From Hordeum vulgare subsp. vulgare (taxonomy: Eukaryota > Streptophyta > Magnoliopsida > Poales > Poaceae): a stretch of DNA of 64,000 bases. Positions 56,210 through 64,000 of this stretch are shown in pieces (the stretch's first letter is position 1; every line of letters begins with the position of its first letter). A program made the position numbers and the translations under genes. The notes beneath the pieces are model-generated. The model ran no database searches. It was not told the DNA's origin and saw nothing but the letters and a program-made list of their open reading frames with translations. The DNA is taken from assembly GCF_904849725.1 (NCBI RefSeq), contig NC_058523.1, forward strand, positions 207,107,689-207,171,688. Direction: 5' to 3'.

Positions 56210-57513
56210 TGTGGGGAGCCTGACTTACGAGTCGAGATCGCCGAACGAACGTGCTTAGTGATCCTAGAGATCAATGCTCACCGAACACACATATACTGAA
56301 TATTGTGAGTCTTACACCCAAATACCGAATTATTACATCACGTGACCGAATGGTCAAGTTCACATGGTAGGGCCTATAAGGCCAACTCACACGGATACAA
56401 CTAGTAGCGGAAATTTTAGGGCTAAGAGGGTGCCCATGCCATCATCCTACACCAACAGGCATTCTGACTGGGAAGCGTCCTAGTTCACAGGGGCGTCCCC
56501 AAAGACGTATTCTCCAAACACCGATCCTTCCATGTCTGGTCAATAATATGACCAGTGGAAAGCCAATGAGTACTTTTGAATGTACTCGCAAACAGCCCAT
56601 GATATGAACACTGGAAGTGAAGGATAACAATAATATGCATCTTTGGTGGACAACAACTTGGTTGTAAATAATAATGATCATGGATGCATCATAAACTAAA
56701 TGTTGATTTAAGAACAGGTTACAGATATTAATATATCTGTCAAGAGCTGAACACTCCTGGTTCGCCCTATATGCCAAGTCACCAAACTTGGTCATGTCAA
56801 CTCTTCCATATTAACTCCATTTACCGGCTACTCACACACACTTGGTTTATGCGGAAACGACTGGACGTAGTTTAAGAAGGATTACCCAACTGTCCTTGAC
56901 CGTGGACATGGCTATTCGAATAGTTTTACACTCTGCAGAGGTAATACGTTGGACACACGAGATTCAGGAAACTTCCGTGTCATCCACGAGTCGCGGTATA
57001 TAATATACCCGAGGTAAGTACCCTATCAATGACTTTCCGCTAATGATACTAGACAAAGATGTCCACTCGGTTGGTAACCAGACCACATGTTGTACGTCTT
57101 ACGAGCATCGACTCTGGACAGTATCAACCATGCGGGGACCAATGGTGTTGCTGGAACATGTAAAAACGGCATAGTCGTCTTACCTGGCACGACCCTATGA
57201 CGAGAGTGACCACACATCACTCCTGCCACTAGTAATGTGGCTCTTTGCTAGCACCGACCGGAGTAATGAACAAAGCCCCGTCCCTTAAAGGGGTAACGTG
57301 GTCGTACATGTAAGGTTGGGATGGTCGACACATCATAAATCTAATCCCATTTCCGAAACCATACTAATTAAAAATACCCGGTGCACCACTTCACAAAAAG
57401 TGGACACCTAACTCATCATCACCCTCGAGCATTAGTGGCACCCGACGGGGTTTTTCGTAAACCTTTGATTTGTACCAACATCATGCTCATCCTACTATGC
57501 TTAGCTCTACTTG
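56210..57513 (-). repeat. 5' LTR of C, U5-side part
   Basis: It matches 39233-40535 of the 3' LTR. Element D cuts it at 57513; the rest lies beyond the window. No gene. Confidence 0.9.
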
Positions 57514-58326
57514 TGTAATGCCCCAAGTGTGTAACCTTCCCTTTTTGGAACCTTCCCATGTGGGACCAACTTGTCATTGTCTTGAGAGCTATCAAGGTAT
57601 GTGATTTCATGTGATACCTTGTTTAATTTTTCCTTGCATGCATGCATTCCATATCATTCTATGTCTTGGTTTGAGTCTTGTGAATTCATGTGTTGTTTGA
57701 TGTGATGTGGGATGTGTGAATGGTGTGGAGGTAGATATAGTAGGAAGTGCCTTGCGGTTGTATAGGTTTCAAAACCATCTTCCCCCTCTCTATTCCTTCT
57801 CAAGGTTCACTTGAACCTTTTGTGTTTTAAAAATGTCCCTGATTTAGCTCTTGATTGTGGTTTTTTGTGATGTGAAATTATTGTTTTGAAAACATGTTTT
57901 AAAGGTGCATATAATTACAAAACAGAACAAGCAAATGCTGTTTTGTAAATATTTATTTGCCCCAAACATTTCTTTTCCATTTAATTCAAATAGGTCATAA
58001 TTCCTTATGACCAGGGGTGTTTTTATCTTTATTTTTGAGCCAACTGTTTGGCCTGTGTTTTATTTTTCTTTTCCTGTTTTATTTATAATAGGAAAGCCAG
58101 GGGATTTCTTTCTCCTCTATCTGGCGCCACCGTGTGGGCTTCCTCCCACAGGCCGGCCCACTTCCTCCTCTCTCTCGTGCAGGAGCCCGCAATGCGTCCC
58201 TCTTCTTCCTCCTTTACAGCTCGACACCGGGGCCACTGTCAACGACTCATCTTGTTCCCCTCTGCTTTCCACCGAAGCTCTGCTCGTGCACATGGCTGCG
58301 GCGCATCCCTCTCCTCCTCCTTCCCC

Positions 58327-58334
58327 TATTTAAT
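58327..58334 (+). promoter_or_regulatory. TATA-like box of D LTR
   Basis: CCCCTATTTAATCCC begins a C/T-rich leader (with CTAGGGTTCCTCC) of about 90 bases that ends at a splice donor. This layout is like a plant gene's 5' end. Confidence 0.55.
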
Positions 58335-58417
58335 CCCTCTTGGCGTCCGTGCCAAAGCTAGGGTTCCTCCTCCTCCACCGCCACTTCATCCCCATCTCCC
58401 TCTCTCTCTGCCGATGA

Positions 58418-58429
58418 CCTCAGGTAAGG
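58418..58429 (+). promoter_or_regulatory. 5' splice-donor-like site in D LTR
   Basis: CCTCAG|GTAAGGG at 58423/58424 is a near-perfect plant donor. The matching acceptor may be 63793-63794 in front of gag. Confidence 0.55.
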
Positions 58430-58991
58430 GGAGCGGTGCTTTCGCCATGGCCGGATCGTGAAGCTGCTCGCCGCCGTTGTTGCTGTGCCTCTACTTCCTG
58501 TCCAAGGCATCGTCGAGCAGGCGGGATCTCATGGGAATCCATTCCCGCAGCTAGGACGACGGCAACAACTCTTCTTCCCCTGCATCGACGACGTCCCCTT
58601 CCGCTCCGACGAACCTCTCCGACGCGGCTTCCTCCTCTACTTCCCCTGCTACCTCTCCGATCAGGATCTGTTTCTTCTTTTGTTGGGAGAGCTGAGACTT
58701 CCTCCCCCCTTCCCTGTCTTAGATCGAGCTTAGGAGACGTAGGTTCGATGCCGTGTTGTTCCCTGTCGCCGGCGCTGCCGCGCGTCGTAGAGGCGTAGCA
58801 GTAGTGCCGCTTGAGTAGATTTAGCAAGGGAAATGGAACCATGGATGCCAGGGCGTCCTTCAATCGATGAGCCGGTGCTTGATTTGCTTGTGTTGCCGGC
58901 AGGTTGGCTCCCCTGTTCCGGCCACCATGGGTCATCAGTGGATCCCGAATGGAATGCTCAAAAGAGCAGAGTCCCATTCACTGTCAGACTT

Positions 58992-59064
58992 CGATACGTA
59001 GCATAGTGGTAGTGTGTTGTTGTTGCATGTTGGAGGTTGCGGCTTCGATCCCCCTCGGCAACCT
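58992..59064 (+). other. tRNA-like module 1 in D LTR
   Basis: An A box, TAGCATAGTGGT (58999-59010), and a B box, GGCTTCGATCC (59041-59051), are spaced as in tRNA genes, followed by a T5 run at about 59064. The ends (GTAGCATAGTGGTA, TTCGATCCCC, CGGCAAC) look like tRNA-Asp, but the acceptor and T stems do not pair well. It is a tRNA-derived or SINE-like sequence, not a working tRNA gene. Confidence 0.5.
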
Positions 59065-59141
59065 TTTTGGTTTTAATTCTTCGGCACAGTAGCTGTAGGG
59101 TAGACCATACCCTGTTTGCACCCTCTCTCCAGTCGAACCAG

Positions 59142-59230
59142 TGACCTGTAGCAGAGTGGTGTGGCTATCTGGTTTGTGTGTGATCGATCCAGTAGGTGTG
59201 GGGTTCGAACCCAGTACCTCCCCTTTTTCT
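59142..59230 (+). other. tRNA-like module 2 in D LTR
   Basis: An A box, TAGCAGAGTGGT (59149-59160), and a consensus B box, GGTTCGAACCC (59202-59212), are followed by CCCCTTTTTC, a polymerase III-type terminator. The spacing is 10 bases longer than usual. An inverted B-box-like GGTTCGACTGG lies on the minus strand at about 59130-59140. Confidence 0.5.
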
Positions 59231-59608
59231 TTTCTTTGTCTTCTTTTATTTTTTTCCTTTGCTGAATTGTTATCCAGCAGCCCCTGATTATTGTAGCTTT
59301 GTGGTCTCCTTTGCACATGAGGTTTTTTTTCCTCCTCTCAAAACCAGCATGGGAGTGGTGTACTTTGCTAGCTTTGTGAATCCATGAAGGTGCACTTGTG
59401 TGTGTGTGTAGATATACCTGGTAGAATTTCATGTGTAGGTTGTTTTTTATACTTCTAGGATTGCAAGCATAGTATTGTTGTGTGTGATGCACTAGAATTT
59501 CATGTGTAGATGCATCTTATGAGATTTAGTGTAGGGTCTGGTTTGTGCTTGTGATCTCATGAGTGTGGTGTGTGTCTGGATGGGTCTACCCCCTCCCCAC
59601 ATACCTTG

Positions 59609-59637
59609 TGTATGTGTGTGTGTGTGAATGTGTGTGT
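59609..59637 (+). repeat. TG microsatellite
   Basis: Alternating TG with single interruptions (TATG, GAATG) over about 29 bases inside D's LTR. Confidence 0.8.
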
Positions 59638-62600
59638 GAGCCACACACATGCCCAAGTTTTGTTGACCTTGATATGCTCATGATCTTTCTTATATAGTAG
59701 GGGTAGTATCTTTGGTGTCAACTAGGTGGTGTCCTCAATTTCATGTGTAGGTGATGTATTGTGTTGTGCTTGTTGCTTGTGATGGTGTCGTGATGTGCCA
59801 AGGCACGTAGGCATGAGTACTACCCCTCATGTACGCCTTGATGTTGTGGTCATGTGCAAGAGCTTGTATAGTAGTTGTTCTAGTGATTTTGCACATGTGA
59901 TGATGCACTATGCACTACATATAATTCCTTGTAGAATTTCTTTCCTAGTTTGTGCCCACTTGTTCCAAGAAAGTGCATGGTTATTATATATGGTTTTGGG
60001 GTAGAATAATCCCAGGAGTCCATTGGTGAGATCATTTTTGCCATTTGAACACTTCCTGGAAATGACATAATTCAGATTTGTTCTATGTTTGGAGCTTGGT
60101 CTCATGATGTTGTGGTGTGCACAATAGGTTGATTCCTTGTTATGGCACTAGAGGGTGCCCCCTCTACCACTTGTTGCTTTTGTTTCATGCTTAGGAAGTC
60201 ATATGTCCAAGTTGTGCCCACTCAAAATAGGCATGTGGCTGAAATTCCAAATTAGTGAGAATCTGTTTATATTTTCTTCTCCTGTAGATCAGCTTGTGCA
60301 GGTCAATGTGTTGTGATTCAGGCTTATCTTCCAACTGGAAAGTTGAAGCTTATGTGTTTGTCTAGCTCTCTGTAAATTTTCATTCCATTTGGAGTCCTGT
60401 AGATATTGTTTTGGCTGCTGTCAAAATGCTTCACAGCATAAACAGATAGTGAAAATCTGGAATTTTCACCAAGTCCCTAAAATCTGATATTTTTGGGCAA
60501 GTTTGCAGCTGTGTAACTCATTTGTGTGATATTTTTGCTTGTTCTTGTAGTAGTCTTGTATAGCTACTGCCACATATCTTATTTGGCATATTTGGGTGGC
60601 TGTAGGTGCTTTGCATGAAGCTCACAAAGTGCTATGATGCTGTTTATGGCAGATTGTGTAGTTTTGATGCTTTGATGATTGTGAGTGCATAGTTGATGGT
60701 GTGGTGTTCTTCTTTGCTCCACCCCATCCATGTTGGTTTGTTTTATGTCTTGGATACCTGGAAATACCAGAGTGGAGCCATTGGAGTGTGTGGTGATGAG
60801 TTTGACACGTAGCCCTTCATTTCTTGTTTGTTCTTTCCCGTTGTTCCGTAGCTCCTTTTGTAATGTTCTTTATATGCTTTTGCATCGTTTTCACGAGACG
60901 CATCTGATCATGTCATTCTCATGCATGTCAAGATAGCTTAGAATGCATTTCTGTCCAGGAACATGTATTTACTTCTCATGCTTGTGCTAGTGAGTAGAAT
61001 AGTGATGCATGCTCTTATTCATGTCAATCATCATGTGCTTGTTGCATCTTGAGGTGTTGTTGTTCATTGGATGCTATTTTTATGTTGGGTAGCACCGGGA
61101 TCAGAGAACGAATACGTGGATTCGGGAGAGTACGTGCAGGACGAACAAGAGCAGTTACAGGTTGAGGATATCATAGGCAAGATGATATGACCTTGATTCC
61201 ATCTCTAGACTTGTTATGCTAGATTACGTTTCTTCCATCATATTCTCGCTGCCTACCACTGAAATAATTGCCTCCTGAATGGCTAAGTAGGCTTTGCTCA
61301 GCTACTCATGTTAGCGTTGCTAGATGCAGGTGCCTTGCCTCATGTGATAACATGAGTTTGATATTATTCTGCTAAATCTGTTTTCTAATTAATGCACCTA
61401 TATACTTGGTAAATAACAGAAGGCCTAGCCTTTTGCCGGGTGCTTTGTTCTGTTATTGCCGCCATAGTTACCGGCTACCGGTGTTTGATTCCATAATGAT
61501 CACTCCTAACATGTTCGGGGTTGTTATGGGGACCCCCTCGATAAATCGCGTAGTGTTAAGACTTGTCCGGCAGGACCCAAAATTGGTGTTAATTTGCTAA
61601 TCACTTAATAATAGTCTGCATAGGGAATAGCTACCCCGAGGAATTTAATCAACAACCCGGGCCAGTACTCCTCATGAGTGTTGGTCCAACCCAGAGCAGC
61701 TTATTACGCTCCCCAGGGCAACTCGGTGTTTTGGCGTGGTAACCATCGCTCATCCGGCGTGACCTGAGACAGAGATATGCGGCTCTTATCAGGGTCGTCG
61801 ACACGTCGGGCGGTCCTGCTAGTCTTGTCTTACCTTAGCGATATATCTTGCGTATAGGAATCCTAGTGAAGCTTTGGTTCTCCCCAGAGTTGAGGTTTTC
61901 CTCTAAGGAATCCGACGAGATCATAATATTCGTGATAGACGATTACTTTGCGGCTCGTGTACGTTTGTGATGGACTAGTTGGAACACCCCTGCAGGGTTT
62001 AATGTTTCGGAAATCCGTGCCCGCGGTTATGTGGAAACTTGGAATATTTGTTAACATCCGGTAATAGATAACTTAAACATAAGCTAATAAAATTGCCTAC
62101 TGTGTGTGTAACCGTGACTGTCCCCTTCGAAGATCTCTCTTCGAACGGGAACACAGTGGGGTTATGATTGACGTAGGTAGGTGTTCAGTATCACTTAGTG
62201 GTCATCTATCATCGACCGCTAGTATAGACCACCTTCATTACATGTTCTACGTAAGTTAGCCACCATATAAAGCTTAGGGTGCTGCAACCTAAACACTCCA
62301 CCTTTCCAACCTAATAACTTGACTAGTTCTGGCACCGAGGTCATAGATTGTTGAGTCCCCGTGGCTCACGGATTCCTTCCAACACCAACAGGTTCAGGTA
62401 CCCCTGAGACAGGTGATCCCCACGTCACGTAGCTGGCGTGGCAGTACGATGACGAGAGAGACCGCCTGTAGGTGAACTATCCAGAAGATTGAGGCGTGGT
62501 CGTGATCATGGGCAAGCTTGCAGGGTAGCATAGTCATTTCTCATGTTCTGTAGTCCGTAGCGGAACTACCTTGTTTGGCTGTGTGATGTACTCTGATATA

Positions 62601-62754
62601 TTAATGTGATGACAGTTGAATCCCTTATTGCCATTCAGTTATTATTATGTATGTTCTATGTTACCGTGCTTGCGGAACACTTAGATGCGCTTCTTTCCAA
62701 TTTGGGGCCTGGTTCCCCAAATCGCAAAAGGACCGCATCTTAGTCGTTACAAGT

Positions 62755-62768
62755 TGGTAATCAGAGCC
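62755..62768 (+). other. tRNA-Met primer-binding site of D
   Basis: TGGTAATCAGAGCC is the Met site with one inserted A. It follows the LTR end by three bases. Confidence 0.75.
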
Positions 62769-63769
62769 TTACGACCATAGGAGCCTTTGTGTGATCGTAC
62801 TTGGCCGAGTCGAGTCTAGTAAAATGTTTTGAGTCTTAGTTATATCGGAGAGTAGGATTCTTTTTTCTCCTCTTCCATGCTCTGGTGCGGTTCCCGATTT
62901 AGGAAATCTTAATTCTACTCCTCTTCTCGCTCAAATTTATTTTAGGATCATGCAGGTATTTGTGAAATCTATATGATTTCGATGTGACGAAGTTCTGTCT
63001 TGGTGCCTCCTGTCTGCCTTGATTTCTTCCGGGGAGTTGAGCTCCAAGGGATTCTTGCGCACATCGACATCATTCAGATTTCTGAGTATCTAAGAACGAA
63101 GGATGTTCGTTATTGCTTCAATACTGGTAGTGGCGAGATAACCCCGATGTCCCTAGTACTGGTGCAGATTGTTCGGGAGTACTGCCATACTTGGTATCGT
63201 TGTGATCACGAGGGTCTGTTGTAGATGAAAGTCCGAGATGCTGGTTGTGTGTTGCTGGATGTGATACAGGTGACGGGTTAGTATAGGAGTTGTGTGATAT
63301 TACTTCTTGTATCTGTGTACCAGATTGCATGACCAGTTATTTCGGGAATTCATAGGTGGGATATCAAGTACTATCTTCCTACAGATGCATGATTGAGGTT
63401 GGGATTCGATGTTTAGTGGGTGTGTTTGTTCACTGTCGTCTTACAACGGTTCTCGTTGTGTCTTAAAGAGTCCTTGTAGCTTGCTACGATTCGGGGATAC
63501 TTCGTATGTCGTGTGCACTACCTTGCACAGGCTGTCTACTGTAAATTCGAGCCCGTGCAATGTTATCCACGAAGATATCGGATGAAATCTCGATCATATG
63601 TTTGTTCCGAGTAGTTCTAGCTCATACTTGTTTGCACTGGTCTTAATCAGAATTTTGTCGACCGTCACTTTGAGGAAGCATTCTTACTATTTTGTTCGAG
63701 TGCAATTGCTATATTCCTGTTCATATGTTCCTGTCATTTTGATTTAGCTATGTCTTCAGTTTATTCTGT

Positions 63770-63795
63770 GGGCTAATGTGTTGTCCGTCTTTAGG
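63770..63795 (+). promoter_or_regulatory. 3' splice-site-like sequence before D gag
   Basis: GGCTAATG (branch-like), then TTGTCCGTCTTTAG|G directly precedes the gag ATG at 63796. The leader 62769-63769 between primer site and this site has no ORF. Confidence 0.55.
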
Positions 63796-64000
63796 ATGGC
63801 TCCCCCGAGTCGTCAGAACCCAGGGCGTGAGGATGTGCCGCCACCACCTCCTCCTCCGGAGAATCCTCCGCCGCTGCCGCCTCCTCCTATAGAGGCCTGG
63901 CAAGCGGTGATGGCTGCTACTAATGCAAACACCCAGATGCTGGTACAGTTGTTGCAAGAGAGAGCTAATCAGCAGCAAGGCAATTTCCAGCATGGTGGCA
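63796..64000 (+). CDS. gag N-terminus of D (partial)
   Basis: ATG at 63796 opens a frame with no stop to the window end (68 codons). It begins M-A-P-P-S-R-Q-N-P-G-R-E-D-V, then a proline run (P-P-P-P-P-P-P-E-N-P-P-P-L-P-P-P-P), then helical sequence E-A-W-Q-A-V-M-A-A-T-N-A-N and Q-L-L-Q-E-R-A-N-Q-Q-Q-G. A proline-rich start followed by such a helix is usual for chromovirus gag, and C's gag has a similar start. D has no extra ORF between primer site and gag, unlike A and C. The remainder lies outside the window. Confidence 0.75.
   Translation, partial: MAPPSRQNPGREDVPPPPPPPENPPPLPPPPIEAWQAVMAATNANTQMLVQLLQERANQQQGNFQHGG

Larger units (their letters stand above)
39233..57513 (-). mobile_element. 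Element C: chromodomain gypsy element, split by S3
   Basis: Minus strand order: 5' LTR (from beyond the window, cut at 57513 by D, ending 56210), Met primer site, a 254-codon extra ORF, gag with zinc knuckle, protease, reverse transcriptase (interrupted by S3), RNase H, integrase, chromodomain-like C-terminus, 3' LTR (about 43350-39233). The Met primer and integrase-linked chromodomain place it with chromoviruses. Gag to reverse transcriptase stays in one frame with stops only, so decay is moderate, but several catalytic residues are lost. It inserted into S2. Confidence 0.9.
57514..62751 (+). repeat. 5' LTR of D (5,238 bp)
   Basis: It starts TGTAATGCCCCAAGTG and ends GTCGTTACA. It contains, in order, a GC-rich promoter-like segment (58120-58920), two tRNA-like modules (58992-59225), a TG microsatellite (59609-59637) and a U5-side block shared with B (61640-62740). 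The stretch 59640-61600 is T/G-rich and non-coding. Confidence 0.8.
57514..64000 (+). mobile_element. Element D: tRNA-Met-primed gypsy element, 5' part
   Basis: A 5.24-kb LTR, Met primer site, 1-kb leader and the start of gag, running off the window end. It is inserted in C's 5' LTR; the 5 bases before it, ACTTG, should recur after its 3' LTR. Its leader and U5-side LTR are related to element B. Confidence 0.85.

Noticed and set aside
58007..58977. Ser/Pro/Leu-rich frames on both strands
   Set aside because: C/T-rich leader and promoter part of D's LTR; overlapping frames with no domain.
58992..59230. Two functional tRNA genes
   Set aside because: A and B boxes are present but acceptor and T stems do not pair; reported only as tRNA-like modules.
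1..64000. Host protein-coding genes
   Set aside because: Every coding signal I could recognise belongs to a retrotransposon; remaining frames are short, overlapping or compositional.

Overview
The window is plant repeat DNA from a Triticeae grass (wheat, barley, rye or Aegilops). The evidence is the LTR sequences, which begin TGATACGTCTCCAACGTATC or TGCTACGTCCATTTTGCATC, together with primer-binding sites matching plant tRNA-Asp and initiator tRNA-Met. I see no host gene. Essentially everything is LTR retrotransposon, mostly Ty3/gypsy, nested several levels deep. I use working labels because family names cannot be verified without a search.

Layout. 1-2047: decayed Tat-like gypsy pol fragment (+). 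2048-16208: element W, Athila-type (+), whose 5' LTR is split by element A, a tRNA-Met-primed gypsy element (-, 2181-7573). 16209-17892 and 25332-28304: unclassified element U, split by S1, a complete Athila-type element (+, 17893-25326, target duplication AATCT). 28305-28387: short CACTA-like end. 28388-39232: element S2, Athila-type (+), split by element B (-, 31628-38486). 39233-57513: element C, a chromodomain gypsy element (-). Its reverse transcriptase gene is split by S3, a complete Athila-type element (+, 45514-52617, duplication ACTCC), and its 5' LTR is cut by element D (+, 57514 to beyond the window end). D is therefore among the youngest insertions.

Athila-type elements (W, S1, S2, S3) use a tRNA-Asp-type primer site. 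They keep gag and aspartic protease remnants but no reverse transcriptase or integrase, so they look non-autonomous. Their long 3' regions hold internal polypurine-tract-like copies, and S1 and S3 also share stable small hairpins there. S1, S2 and S3 share a strongly conserved motif just after the last coding stop. W also carries an LTR-like segment in front of an Athila ORF-1-like gene.

The tRNA-Met elements (A, B, C, D) have very long LTRs (about 3.9-5.2 kb) with a GC-rich, promoter-like part. B, C and D share the same coordinate logic: a TATA box, then a C/T-rich leader, and in C and D a consensus 5' splice donor. In A, C and D the first internal ATG follows directly on a consensus 3' splice site. 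A and C have an extra ORF between primer site and gag; in C this 254-codon ORF is intact although gag-pol is full of lesions. These features suggest a spliced leader removing the primer site from translated mRNA. D's LTR also carries two tandem tRNA-like polymerase III promoter modules.
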